DNA of 64,000 nt, taken from contig CP093830.1 of NCBI GenBank assembly GCA_033063855.1, forward strand, positions 9,982,854 through 10,046,853. Reading direction: 5' to 3'. The translations under genes and the position numbers were made by a program. Positions 12,801 to 27,800 of this stretch are shown piece after piece; position 1 is the stretch's first letter; each line of letters starts with the position of its first letter. The notes beneath the pieces were generated by a model. That model was given only the letters and a program-made list of their open reading frames with translations, was not told the DNA's origin and made no database searches. Origin of the DNA: Smittia aterrima (lineage: Eukaryota; Arthropoda; Insecta; Diptera; Chironomidae).

Positions 12801-15800
12801 TTTCTGTATGTGACTTCAACTTCGATTTGAACTCTTCAGAGAAATGAAACGGGAACGTTATCATGATAAGTAGAATTCTCCACTTCAACCTTTATGGTAA
12901 CAGAGAAAAAAAAGGAGAGATATCTGCTTTGTAGTTTTGCGTAGAATGATTTCTCTCAAAAACATTTGGCGGAGTTTTTCCGAGATAAAAGGGAAAACGA
13001 GGGTGAAAAGGGCGAGCAATAAGCAGTTATCGTTTGAAGTTATATTCGCCGGATTGTTAAATAACGCTGGCAATTACATTTTTTAACAAGATGGGGAAGA
13101 AAATTGAAAACATTAAACTAACATTTTCATCACAAGATTTATGAAATTTGATTTTAAACATTAAGGACGAGAGGAGAGTTTTGAATTTAAAAGAGATAGC
13201 TCGTTCCATCTTTTACTAACAAATCCTAAGCCAAGCTTGAGTTTATTCTCAACTTCACTTCGCTAAATTCTCAGATCAACCAAGCATTAAATGTTACAAA
13301 GTCCACTCAACTTTAAGCTTGGAAATGCGGCAATAAATCTATTCAACTCTAGTGGGATCGAGGTATGAAGACTTTTCTCGTTAAAATCCTTGGAGACGAC
13401 GCTCAGAGTTTTCCTTGAAACCTCAAGTTCGAAATGAAATGCTCTGGGATTCAAAGTAAACTCAAAATTTTCCCAGCTCTTCATCAACAAGCTCTCATCC
13501 TTTCTGTGAGTTTGTTTTTGTTTTTATTTCAAAGTATGTCATTAGGAAAATTGAAAATACATATTTTAGTGCTTTCATCCGTGAGTCGAGGAAAAAGTCT
13601 TCGCTTTAATATTTCTTTACAGTGTTTTTAAAGGAGACCTACAAAATGTCTTGTGGCAGATTTCGGAGAAGGGCGAAAGGGGTGATAGGATGAAGAAAGT
13701 ATCAAGACAACCGGTCAGAGATGAAGAAAAATATCTGTTTTTCCTTTCCGAGTGGTTTGCCTTCCAACGTTTTATGGCTCCGAACTGATTTCTCCCTCTT
13801 GCTTAATTCTACCTGACCTTTTTCTCCTTTCGCGCTGAGCAAGCAGAAAAAAATCAAATGCTTTAAAGCAGAATTAAAACTTGAAGAGCGTAGGCTCAGT
13901 TTGCAATAGATGGAGAGGGAAGAGGATGTACCCCGTTCTCAACGTTAAGACGATTTCCTTTTTCTGTCGACATTCTCTTTCAAGTTTTAAATTTATTTGT
14001 TTCTCAGCCTTGTCTCGAATGAAATAGAATTATCTGAGCTATTTTTAATACGATCCATGTTTTAAGTCAACACGTCCAAGTGAGGCTTCAAAGAATTCTT
14101 TAAAAAGAAATCTAACTTTCGCCCGTCCCTCTCGAAAAACAAAAGAATGTTACAACCTAAATCCCCTCACCCACCTTAGATGGAGCTCTCGATTCAAGCA
14201 TGTCATTGTTGGAAATCTCTTTTTCGTTCCTTTCGAAAGTAAGAAAAGTCAATCTTTCCTAAGCTGTTCAATAAGAAGGAGAGAGCGCCCTGACGACGAC
14301 GAATTCGCAGGTCTAAACGTATTTTATGAAAAATCCTTTCTCGTATCTCGTGACGACTTTTCTTTCTTTATTCACAAGAAGAACTCTTTGCTTTTAAATA
14401 TTTATTCACGAAATATCCTTTTTCTCTTTTTTGAAGAATAAAATATCATTCTTCGCGTCAGTCGTAGAGCTGCTTTCTCGCTTGCTACCGACACACATAA
14501 ATTTTATGATTCGTGCATAAACACCCAACGAAGGATGACGACGGCGAATGACTCTTAGTGAAAATAAACAGAGTCAACGGAGAAGTTTGAGCGAAAATCA
14601 ATATGCTGTCGTTTAAAGCAATCGCTCTTATTTTCATAAACAGTCTTTCCTTTCTTTTTTTCTCAGCGATATTTATTTATTAAATTTGACACTGACTTTT
14701 GAATCTTTTCGCTCTCCCATCTCCCGTTGACGATATTGAATTTTCCTCGAGTTATTCTCTCATCTCATAAAGATTCTCCGTCCTGGATCGTAAAAGGAAA
14801 AGCGATGTCGCGTCTCCTAAAGCTCGGAAGGAAACACCGAGTGACGGAATTAATCAATTTTAAATTGACTCGCCCGTGCCATCAATCTGCGACACTGAAA
14901 AAGAACAGCACACTTTGCTAATTTAAAACGTTGCCCCATTCCATTTACTTGCAGAAAACATAATTTACGCGAAGCCTTCTTAGCATTGTAAATTCTTTTT
15001 CGCCTCGAAAAGGCGAATGCGTTTAACAGCAACAAAGCGAAAAACGTAATCATGAATAAAAATACGGACGGAATAAATTATTTATCTCGGTAATAATTAA
15101 GGCATTAATCATCAAGCATTTGACTCGTATTCTGTCATGGGAGAAGACTCTTACCAGGTATGAACTCGTGGAAGTCCAATTTTCCTGCAATGAAAAGAAA
15201 AGAGAAGAAATTAATGAAAGAAACTAATCACCATAGCAACAATAACATAAGAAAAGCATCGGACGTCGTTGAGTGCTTATCTTAAAAACTTTCTTATAAA
15301 CGGAGACAATTTCTTAATCTCTAATTGAGTAAAATTGGCTGTGTCAGGGGAAAAGTTAGAAGAAACTTATGAAGGGCTTAACAAAAGCTTGTACATCATT
15401 GATGAGAGAATAATCATCATCCTCAATCCCTAAGCTGACAGAAACGAGAGTTTATTTGAATGAGGCGATTTCACGCAAGGTCAAGCGAAGCTGCTCTCGA
15501 CAACATTGAAGACTCATCGTTGTCGTCGTCGTCCCCCTTCATCATCATCTCAGCCCGCATCTCTTTGTGTTCATCTAATCAACGAGAATATCTGCTCTTC
15601 TCCACAAGAAACATTCTGCGGAAGATGAAATTAAATTAAAGCTACCGCAACTTCTTCTCTTTTACTCGAAGGAAAACAAATTTATTGTGAATGGAATAAA
15701 AAGCTTTTCGCTATAAAAGCCTCTTCGTCTTTAGAGCGAACAAATGTCCACGACCATAAACCTATTTGTAAATGGCGCTGCTATTTCTTTGTGTCACTGG

Positions 15801-18800
15801 GCATTTTCCGCTCTCGCAACGCTATTTTATGACATTTTTGTTTCGCAGAGTTTTTCTCCACAAACAAACTCATTAACCCCAGCACATCTGCCATGTTTCC
15901 ATTCGAGCAATCCCCAAATGCATTGTTTCATGTCTTTCTTTTGCGGCTCGGTCGTCGCATGAAATGTTACACATTCGAAATGATTACAGTCGATGGTGAT
16001 GATGCTAGTAGCAATGCGAGAGAGAGAGAGTTGGAGACGATAAATTAAAACAATTTGCTGCCGTTTTGTCCCCCCATCTCTCTAGCCAGCAACGTTTCGA
16101 GCTGCTGACCGAATAGAAATACATGTTTGGCTGTGACTTATGTATGTTATTTGTTTATAAGTGTGTCATCATATTTTATGTCGAATTAATGGCGCTGGAG
16201 AGCTTCGTTTAAAATCCGCACATTCAGCAAATAAATCTAGCAGCATTATTGGTTTTACTGGTTTGAAAGTTTCATTATTAGTTTTTATTTCCTTCAGTGC
16301 AAAAGCTTTACGTGATGCGACAACACGATGACAGCAACAGAGCTTTGAGAGATTTATGAAATAAAGCAAAGCGCTCGCTTTTTGAAAGCTTCTCCTCCGA
16401 GAAGCTAAAGCTTGTTGTTTTCACCGCTACCCTCAAATGCACAACGAACGGTTCAGTTTTCATTAAAGGTAATAAACGTCCTTCTCTCTGATGTACGTTA
16501 AATGCTTCCACTTTCGTCTTGTGAGTTTAATTTGCATAAAAGCTCCATCAGCTTTGAGCTCTCTGACTCACAAAATCGCTCGGTTGCCATACACCAATTA
16601 AAATTTACAAACTGAGGTGTTTCTTTACGTGCATGCGGTTCAGGCTCTCGCTCAGGCTCTAAATGGCTTGAATTTATTATTATTATTGTAGTGTGTCCAA
16701 CTGGCTTCAATAAATTAATTCCCCGAATCGCAAGCATGTTTGAATCAAGGAAAACGAGCTGTTTATGGATTTTCCGTAACATAATAAAAATTTATCACAA
16801 GCGAGGCCTGTGCACACCTGTTCTCAACAAAAAGCGTGAGCAGAGGATAACAACGCGTTATTGCACTCGGAAGTCTGCTCGAGACTTCATAAAACTTTCA
16901 TTTTTCTTCGCCAGTGTGTGAGGCGAGGAGAAGAAAATCGTTTCTCGTTATCACGCTCGAGATCGTTGATCTCTTATCAAAGTTTTACAAAGTTTGACGA
17001 CCGCAGTTTCATGTTGAAGGGTGAAAAGAACGAGAACCTTTACAACGAAGGGTGGTTTGTCATCAATCGCCTGAACGAAAAGTCAATTTCTCTCTCGTGA
17101 CACAGAAATGTGTGTTCGTCTCATATTTGTCATAAAGTGAATTCCCTCTGGCCGTGTAAGTTGGGGGGTGAATTTTTATTTCGATGGCCGATCCTTTTCC
17201 TTAGCTTTTGAGGAATAACTCGCTAACCTTCATCAGACGCAAACCAATGGGATGGGAGATGGCATTGGGACTATTTGCTCGAATTTATCATACATTAAAA
17301 CTTTGTATATCTAGGCGAGAAAATGTATTGCCTTTTGATGAGGGTTCTCTGCCGAATTCGTTCTTCCAATAATCTATCATTTAAGAGGAAAACAGCCTCA
17401 GTGAACCGACAGCAATTCATTCCCTTGAGTCCTTTGTTGTTTCTTTCTCTCGCTTCGTTCTTCGTTTCCATGCAAACTCTTCAAGAAAAGCCGAGAAAAC
17501 TTTTTGCGTTATGAAATTTTGATGGGCACTTAAATCTCGGGTTGAGGACAGTCAAACTTCGTTAACACTTTCTTGATGGACTGAAATTGTCACATTTAAG
17601 CTGAGAATTCCCTTAGTCTCAACGCACGTAAACTCGTCTCGCTCGCTCGCTCGCCGACGATAATAAATATTTTTCTTCGTTATTTTAATCAACCTTTTTA
17701 GCAAATTGCATGTTATTACATCGCGTTTGATAAGAGAAACACGCAAAGGAGAAAACCTCAGCGATAAAATCGCTGGAGAAGTAAATTTAAAGCCAATGCA
17801 TTTGAACGATGGTTGTAAGTGGAGGAGAAAACTTTAATGAGCTTTCAAAAGCTTCAAAATATTGAATGAAAGAAAAATAAACTTTCTCGTTGAGTTGAAA
17901 ATTGAGGAAAAGATTTACTGAGTCGTGTAAAAAAATATTTAATGGAATGTTTAATTCAAAAATTGTTCTCTGTGTATTTGACGAACAAACCCCTTGATCA
18001 CTTAAAACTTTTCCATTTTAAATTATCAAAACGAATTCGGCTGATCACGACAAGGTTTCTGTGCTTAGAAGGGATGACTCCGCAAAGCAAGAAAAGCGCG
18101 TCTGAAAAGTTTTTCCATTCGAGGAGAAAAATAAGAAAACCTGCAGAATTATATTTCGCCATACGCAAATATTGTTTGGGTTCTTGAGCATAAACAACTT
18201 TCTTCTTGATGCAGCTATAAAAAGTTTGATGGAAATTTTATTCTCCGCCGCTTTTCCGTCAATTGAAAATGATTTACGTTCGCAATCGAAATATTACTTC
18301 AGTGAAGAGAAAATTTCTTAAATTTATGAGTTCTTCTGTCATTCGGAATTGAAGCAATATTTCTTCTTTTGAATCTCGTTCAGCTTCTTCCTGGATATCG
18401 ACGTCACTTCTAAGCATATCGAATAATTTTTCCATCGCTCGTATTTCATTTCAAAGTATCCAATGTTTTTTTTATTTCATCGCGTTTGCAAGAAAGTTTC
18501 TGATAAAAGCTTCGTCGCTTTTGAAGAAAAGAAATGTCTAAACAAACTTACCCTGTAATTGTGCTAATGACTGAAGGGTCGTCGAATTACAGTTGAGAAA
18601 ACCTGCAATGAGAGAAAATGTAAACAAAACTTTAGTTTCAATTCCAGATCCATTTTGATATTTTCCGCTGCTTCTTGCATTCATACGAGGGACAAAAACG
18701 CAAACAAGTTGCTTTGAGAGATGAGAAATTTTCCAAACTTTTCCGTTGAATTTAATCTCGTTAAAACACTTTTCATTTATTCAGTTGAATTTCTCGCGGG

Positions 18801-21800
18801 ACTTTCTTCTGGTTTCTCTCGTTAAAACTTTTTTTCACAGTTCACTGAGGGAGACTCAGAAATATTTCATTTCGCCAGGCGCTGTTCGGGAGTAAACTTG
18901 AACTTAAGCTGAGTTTACCATAGAATTAACACTTTTATTTGCTTCACTCCTTAACGAGAGAGTTATAGAGTTTTGAATGAAGCGAACATGGCAAAGTTTT
19001 CCTGTTTTATGTAAATATACGAAACGGATACGGCAAAGGCAAAATGACTGCGAGCTTAGTATTTAAAATGAAAGCCATCCATGTCTTCATAGAAACGAAT
19101 GCTTCGTTTATTTAAGTTTGCTGATTTATTTGCGTTGAGAAATAAGAATCATAAAGCATCAACTCAATGACTTTAAGCTGTTTTATCCATGAAGCCGCTT
19201 CAATTAATTTCCCGTCGAGTTCCTCATTAAAATACTTTAACATGTTTGTATAATTATCAGAAGCTGGGTGAAGAAAAGTTTGACATCTGCAATCATTAAA
19301 ACTTTTCCCCAGCATTTGACGTGAATGTTAACACGCGCGATTAATTCGCAAGTGGTGTTTAGGGCCACGAAAGTTTCTATTCAGTTTAAAGTTCAACTTC
19401 GTCATGCTTCTTGAAAGCTCTTCTCAGCTTGTCGACTAATTAAGATTTTGCTTCTCTTCTCAAGTCCGAGACTGTCATAACTTTTTTAATCTTACAAAGG
19501 AAAGCATTCGAGAACGAAAAAGAGAGAGAGAGAGTGAGAAAGACACTGAAATGAATAAATAATTTCTCGTTTCAACCTGAGAAGAATCCAACAAGGACGA
19601 GAGGAATGTTATTAATAAAATATAAATTTAAAGCACGCAATGCTGTTGGTCCCAGCTCGTTTTCTCCTCTGTCCTTCTTTTACAAAATTTGCCACTTAAA
19701 AGATTAGAGCGTCTTAGGGGAGAAAAGCCAATTTGTGCTTATAGTCGTGGAATCATCAAATATTGATTCTTCATGAATTTCAGAAACCTCTAAGATTGTT
19801 TTCTCGATTTTCTCTCTTTTATTTCGAAGCTTTTTCTAGAAATTACGAACTTTACATTTTAGAAGTTGGGCGTTCTCCTCTTAATTCAAACATTTGCTTC
19901 AGCTGTTGCGAACTTTTCTTCAAAAGCTTTTGTCTGAGCTTGCAAGTTTCAGATAATTCAGGAAGCGTCTAACGAATCAACCAATTTTATCTAAACAAAA
20001 ACTGACTCAACTTAAACTTGTTCTCTCACTTCTTCTATATTGGAATCCGGAGACGACAAGCATTTTTGTTTTCTTTAGTTCGTTGTACGGTATTTCTAGT
20101 TTGTTATCGTTATAGAAACATTTCCAGCATTCCATCTGAGTTTGAAACAAAAATATCGAACGAGCAGAGCTTTCGTGTGCGGCTCCGGTAGTTTCACAAA
20201 ATGTTTAATGTTGCGCTTTATATGTTTAGCAAGGTGAAAAGATTTTGATGAGATTTTTTTTTCCTCCATGTATAACAACGACGTCCCTACCTTGCCTCGT
20301 GCGCACGAGATTAATCAAACAAAGGGGAAGCCTAGGCATTATTATTTTTATGATAATAAACGTAGATACCGAGTCTCTCTCGTACCTTCCAGTTTGAACA
20401 TCGAGTTACAAGTCCACACAACCGTAAACTTTTTTATGCCAAAGCTTAGAATTGTCTATGATGGAACAAATGCCTTTAAGCGCCTGGGGGTTTCACATTT
20501 CATAAAATCCTCGGCATAATTATTCACAAAAGTTACGCAACCAACAAATTATAAAGTTTTTGTTGTGAGGGAAACAATAAATTTTCATTCTTAAATTCTT
20601 TCGTTTATTTTTTTTTTTCTTGTGAAAAGGACAAGACGGGAGAGTGGACTTCAATTCTTTGTTGAGTGACACAAAGTTTACGTTCCTAGAACTCCACAAA
20701 AATATCAAGAATTGAAAGCTCTCGAGACATTTGAGGATGAAACTTCAAAATATTTTCGGAAAGCTTCTGTAACATAAATAAAATATTTTGAACAAGATCC
20801 CACTTCACATGTTTCCACCTTTTGGATTTCTGAATCAGAATGTGAATTTTATTTTCGATAGAAATTTGAGAAAATATCTCGGGGACAAACAAAACGAAAA
20901 ATATTTATGAGAAAATTCTCCAAATAAAAAAATCAATAAAAATCTTTTTCCTCACTCGCTATTCAAATATTTCTTAATTTCAAAACCAACAAAATCTCGT
21001 TTCCAACAATTCTCGATTAAAATCGCTTCCACTTGTCGACTTTCTCCCACTGAAAGGAATTAGAAAGAAATAGCTTGCGAAGGAGAGAAAAAAAAGTTTC
21101 CCCAGGCCAAAGACAGAACAGAGTTTGGCAATTACGCAAATTAGCTTGTGGAAAGTTGAGAAGCAAGAAATTAGTTTGACTAAGATATTTGAATTTCTGT
21201 TTTTCAAACTTGACTTATAAATAATTGAAATTCAATTTTCGCCTAAACAAAACGAAAAAGCTCTGACAATGTCAATGTCACTCTTATTGCTTTTCATTTC
21301 AAGTTTGCTTTCAAGTCGTGACTTATAATACGACAAACGAAGACAGAGAAGCGAAGACAATTGAAAACGCAATTAAGACAAACAATCACATTCACTTATG
21401 TTTCATTCCTCGGTGCACTTGCACAACTTTACGAAAAGTTGCTTCAGTTTCAAAACAACAGAACCCTCTCTGACCTTGACCAACGTAAATAAGTTCTGAG
21501 TGTTGAAAAAAGAATTATTTAACTTTGAAAGAGTTTATTTTCCCGTTCTGGGTTGGATAACAACAATCGGACATGGTCAGTTGAAATTAACGAGCGCATT
21601 ACGGCAATGAATTGTTGGAACTACAATTGAAACAAACTTAGCCGCTTTTCACTGTTCGCTTTGTGTGTGTTTGTTTGTTGTTTTCATCATACTCACTCAT
21701 GAGCGAGCTGATAATGGAGCTGAAAATTATTATGCTTTTGTTAATTGAAAATTTCCGTTCATCTCATCGAACTGGACAAGCAAAACTTCGCTTGTATTCG

Positions 21801-24800
21801 AGCATGGCCGCGATATCTACGTCGCTATTTCGATATCGCGTAACGATGGAAACCATTTCAAGGTCTGCGGCAGCGTTTAGATATCACAAAGGTAATTATA
21901 ATTATCAATTCGAATGTGTACACAATAAAGCAATTTACGAGCAATCTGACATTAAGTAGCGAGTTTTATCAAAGGGAAAAGTTTGTTTGATCTAAACAAG
22001 ATTCCATCTCGAATCAAGTTTCCATCATTGATTGCGCAATTTTCGTTTCTATGCGGCTCGTGACATGGAAGCTGCTCCTATCGAATTGGTTGTTGTGGTA
22101 TCTTTGAGGCTTTTTCAGGATTTTAATTGCGGAGTTTGTGGTTGTCAGCAAAAGCATCAATGATGAAAAACATTAATATTGCTCCCTTTTTTCTCTCCCT
22201 CTCTCTCTCTCATCCACATCAAAAAACTTGAATTTAATTTCATTGCAAAACATTAATTGGCAATCCCGGATAAATTACATGATTGAATGAACGGATATAA
22301 TTTGTGAGGCCTCCCGAAGACAAGATCGATAGCATAATTGTTTTAATTACTCCTTGTTTAGTTTGTTAATTTCAAGCTAACAGCGTCAACCTGTTTGCAG
22401 AGTCTTCTGAAGCTTCGACGAGAGAGAGAGAGAGCGCTTCTGCGATTTGTTTCGTATCTCACCGCAAACATTAATTAGCCGAAAAATTTAAACTTTTATC
22501 TCACTCGTAAACAAGTCCACATAAATTGTTAAAGTTTGACCCGCTTCTCGTGTAGTAGGCGAGAAACTTGCTGTGCCACGGATGTCGAGCATAAATAATA
22601 GTGTCATAAAATATTTATGCTCCGGATCGTTTTCCATTAAGTTCAACAGCAAACTGGTTATGTGGGCAGTTCGTATTTCAACGTTCAAAATGATTTTAAT
22701 GGACTCGTTACATCGACGGTAGGAGAAACTTAGCAAAAAGTTGATGTTTTTTAAAAGCTCTTTTAAGTTGAAAAAGTTCTGACGCAGTTTGATTTTAATT
22801 TACCTCTCAACCATCTCACGGGAATAACGAATTCAATTAAAATCTTGTTTCCGCAGTCACGACTTTCAAATGCTTCAACTCGACGACAGATGAGAGGAGG
22901 AAGTAAATGCTCAAATGTGATAATAGAAATTGTTGTAGGCATTCACATCAAAATCAATCATTTCACAACTAAACTCATTTGAACGAGCGAGTCTGCCAGA
23001 TTTAAAATTGTACCAAGCGCAGGTGCAATCTGACCCAGAAGAGATTTCAAGTTTTCTTGGCACACTTCTCAAGTCGAAAGGATCTTGACATTCAAACGTA
23101 AACAGCTCGAGATTCATTCAACGTTGTGCAATCGAGGGAAGCGCGTGCGTTTATTTTCGTAATGGCAGATTAAGATTAGTTCATGCTCGATTCTTTGAAA
23201 ACCTTTTCTCTCAACGAGGTTATTGTGATGAGATGTTTAATAGTTAATGAAGATGAAGGTCCAACTCTCTATCTTCCGCTTCAGCAGATGATCGAAGAAG
23301 AAGCTTACAAAAGCGTCCCGTAGCTCCACAACAGAGGAAATCTCTGAAGACCATAAATGTCTTCATGAATAATTATCAATGATTCATTCAAGCAATTTTC
23401 CTTTCAGTCAAGCAACAAACAAAATTGTTTCAAGCGAAAATGATTCTTTGCTCACATGAAACCTTTCTCATCTGAATAATTTATTTTTAAATCTGCGTTT
23501 CGGCGTTAGAGAGTCTCTCGTAACCGTTCAAGTCATTCAAAAGAAATGTGCTTCAGTCCCATAAGAAAACTTGTCAATCACGAGCTCTCGTTTTTCACAA
23601 GCTTCAATTTACTTTACTTCTCATTCACATGATTCAGATTTCGAAGGAGAGCCGCATGCTGTTTGAGTCAGATTGACACAGTCAGACGTTTGACGAGTTT
23701 TGTGACTCGAACAATTTCAAGCTCACGTAAATCGACTTTTTAAGACTTCAACGTCATGAATGTTCATGATGAAGAAGACAGCTTCGTCTGCATTAAACCA
23801 ACGTAAAGTTAAACTTTATTTCTTTAAAATAACATAAACTTTCCTCCGCTTAAGTCCTTAAAACTTTCAAAGCTTCACGAATGATAACAGGAGCTTCGGG
23901 AAGATATCAAGCTGGATAAGAATTAATAAATCATGAAACTCGACTCGAGAAACGTTAAAGAAACAAGAAATTGAATTAATTAATGTTTAATTACGCTATC
24001 ATATCAGAAAATTTCTCGACTTCATCTTCTACGACCGGTAGGTGGCAAACTAGACTTAAGACTCCTTCTCACAACAATTTTTCTGTTTCCCCACTCGTTC
24101 TCCTTGTTCATTTCGTTATCTCGTAGAAGCAATCGCCTGAATTTTTCGCCTCCCTAACTTTCGTCTCTCTCTCTCTCTCTTTTCGCCTTATCCGGCGCTT
24201 GCCGCAATTTATTTACAATTTATTTATTTTCCGACACGTTTATTAATGGGAAACATAATGAAGTCTCGTGTTGAGAGCACGCTACGCAATTTCAAGCGGA
24301 AGTGGGAGAGATGAAAGCTTCTCAGCCTTGATAAGACAACGAAAGCGGACTCTTTTTTCGGTTGAAATGTTACAATGGTAGCTAGATAAGCACTCGAGTC
24401 TGCTGTTGACCTAATTCCCACTTGAAAGTTTAGTCTTATGGTCAGAATCCTTTAAATTATTAATGTTGAGCCTAAAATAATGTTGGCATTGAATATTCAT
24501 TGGAAATGTTATCATCGCCTGTCGCAAACTAATTTAGACAATAACTCACTCAGACCAATCATTCTCATTAAGTAAATTACGCTCAAGAATCTCTCGACAG
24601 TAATCGAAGACTTAAATCAAACAATTTAAATCTAATCTAACGAAACTCTCTCGACATGCTCGAGCGTCTTTGTTCTTCTCCTTTTATTCTCAGCTTATCT
24701 GATAGCAAACTCAAATGGAACAAACTCGACGCTTAAAGAGAGACACTTCATTATTCACTATTCTGTTCCTGCCAAGTGCAGTTCTATGTCAAATTGAAAT

Positions 24801-27800
24801 TAAATTTAGTTTTTTTTTTGTTGTAAAAAAAGTTAAAGTAAATTTAGTGGTGGTGAGTACGTAAAGCAATTGAATTGAGAAGGAAACTCAATTTCTGGTT
24901 TAATTAGCAATTTTCGAATGGGAAAGCACATGGGGAAAATAAATGAAATTTCGATTTCAGAGAAATGTGGTCGAAATGTAGAATCAAACAAATTGTTCTC
25001 ATGCTTTGTGGTTCGCTCGCTTTGACTCTTGCTGCTGACGAGCAATTACTTTCGGAAGAGGACTGTCCATCAACGACGAACTACTTGTGCGAAAATGGAA
25101 GAAGATGCATTATTAAAGCTTATGTTTGCAATAACTTCGAAGACTGTCCAAATGGAGATGATGAAAAGGATTGTGGTAAGAACTCTTTCGTTTTTATAAA
25201 GTCCCTCAAGTGATTAATCGTCTTATTCCTCAAGACTTGAAGTTCTGCAAACCAGAAAAGTATTTCAAATGTCGGACCGGTGATCAATGCATTGATAAAG
25301 GCTTAACATGTGACAACGTTGCTGATTGTGCTGATGCGAGCGATGAGAGCGACACGATGTGCGATGGGAACTACACGGATGAGAGAAAGCCTTGCAATCT
25401 CAATAAGGAATTCGAGTGTGAAGCTAAGATTTGCATTCCAAAGAGAAAAGTCTGCGATGGAACCAAGAATTGCATGGACGGAAGCGACGAAGAACCGAAA
25501 ATGTGCCAATCTTTCAATGTAAGAACCTCAAAAGTTTTACTAAATTTGTTCTTCTCTGATTTCACGTGATTTCCTTAGAAAACTTGCAGCGGATTCCGTT
25601 GCGATAACGGTCAATGCCTCTCGATGCACAGTTGGTATTGTGATGGAAGAAAAGACTGCAATGACGGAAGTGACGAAGCTCATTGCCATCCGGAGTGCAC
25701 TGCCGCTCATGGAAAGTTTCTCTGTGCTGATGGTGTCGAATGCATTGAGATCGAGAAAGTTTGCGACGGCAAAGACGATTGCCGAGATAAAAGTGATGAA
25801 AGTAGCTCATGCGCTAAGAGAGACTCTTGTGATGCTTTAAAATGTGATGGACCTTGCGATCTTCTACCAACTGGTCCTAAGTGTCAATGTGACCAAGGCT
25901 TCAAGTACAACGAGAAAACAAAACAATGCGATGTGAGTTTTAATTTCATTATTTCGATGAAACCTTTCAACATTTCTTTTTAAGGACATGGACGAATGTT
26001 CTCACTTCGGAGTTTGCTCTCAAGGATGTGTTAACACAAACGGAAGTCACTACTGCACGTGCGCTAAAGATTTCCGAATGAAGAACGACAACAAGACTTG
26101 CATGGCTTACGGAAAAGATCCAATACTCGTCTACACGACAGGAAGAAAGATTAAAATAATTCATTTGCACGCTCAAGTCACCGAAGTTGTTCAGAAGACA
26201 CGTCAACCAGTTGGAGTCACATTCGATGGAGATTCTTTCTATTGGACTGAAATTGCTTATGGAAGAGAATCAATCATGAAGTGGTCGTATGGAGCTACTA
26301 ATGCAGAAACTATTCTCACAGCTGGAGTCGAGCATCCCGAAGACATTGCAATCGATTGGCTAACAGGAAATATTTATTTCACGGACGCGTCAAGAACTCA
26401 TATTGCAGTTTGCACTGGAAATGGCTATCACTGCACTCAAATCGTTTATCCTGAGGTAAGTTGAACATTTTTCAAACCTTTTTATCTTAAAAAAGAACTT
26501 TCTTCTTTTTAGAATAAAAATATTGGACGATACGAAGGCTACACAACAGTTATCGATAAGCCACGAGCAATCACACTTTATCCGCCTGAGGCTTTGATGT
26601 TCTGGACTGACTGGGGAAAGAAAGCTCACATTGGAGTCTCGATGATGGATGGACAAAAGCCGATGGTTCTTGTCGATGATCTCACGTGGCCAAACGGATT
26701 AGCTCTTGATTGGCCGAGTCGAAGACTTTACTGGGCTGACGCTCACACTGGAACAATCGAGTGTGTGACAATTACCGGAAAAGATCGTCGTAAGATCATG
26801 GAAAATCAAGATTATCATCCATTTGGTCTTGCAGTCTTTGAGAATCGAATTTATTGGAGTGATTGGGAAACTAAAAGCATCGAGTCAGCTGATAAGTTCA
26901 CAGGAAAGGATCATGAAGTCATCGCACAAGGCCAGCAGATATTTGGTAAGTTCATTGACTTACAAACAATGATTGAGTGTCTAACGTTTTCTTTTATTTC
27001 AAGACGTTCACATTTTCCAACAAGCTCTTATGCCAAGATCAAATCACGCTTGCAATGCTCACGAATGTTCACACATTTGTCTCTTAGCCGAAGATCAAAA
27101 GTTCACTTGTGCATGTCCTGAGAATATGGAACTTAAAGCAGACAAAATGACTTGTCGTGATACTGAGAAACGATTCAACATCATCCTTGGAGTTGGATCT
27201 TATTACATTTCGATTCCTCATCAAACATTTGGTCGTCATCGGAATACAGTCGCTGAACCGTTCCCCAAGAACATCCACAGGCTAGCTTATAACTCATTGA
27301 CTGGAGGAGCTTTCTTCACATACGAGGATGATACGAGACTCTTCATGGTTGATAGGTACAGAAAAAAGTTTACTGAAATCGTTGGTGACTTCGTTGATCA
27401 CATTGACGCGATGGCATTCGGTGAGTTTTTCTGAATTTTCAATGAGAAACTTTTTCTAATTCTTTCAATTCTCAGATTATCTTGCCAACAATCTCTATTG
27501 GATTGATGGCCACAAGGGAACTCTCGAAGTTTATTCTATCAACACGAACAAGCGAACGATCGTTCAACATTACAACGGAACGGATAAGCCGAGAGCTCTC
27601 GCTCTTGTTCCATCTCTTGGCGAAATGTTTGTCGGTCTCAAGTCAATTGATCATCATCACATCGACAGACAACCGATGAAAGGTGGTCAAGATCATCATC
27701 ATCTTATCGAGACTGGAATAAGCAAACTTGGACCAATTCACTTCACAGTGGATGAGCAGCGCAAAAGACTTTACTGGTCTGATGGCGATGAAAAGGCGAT

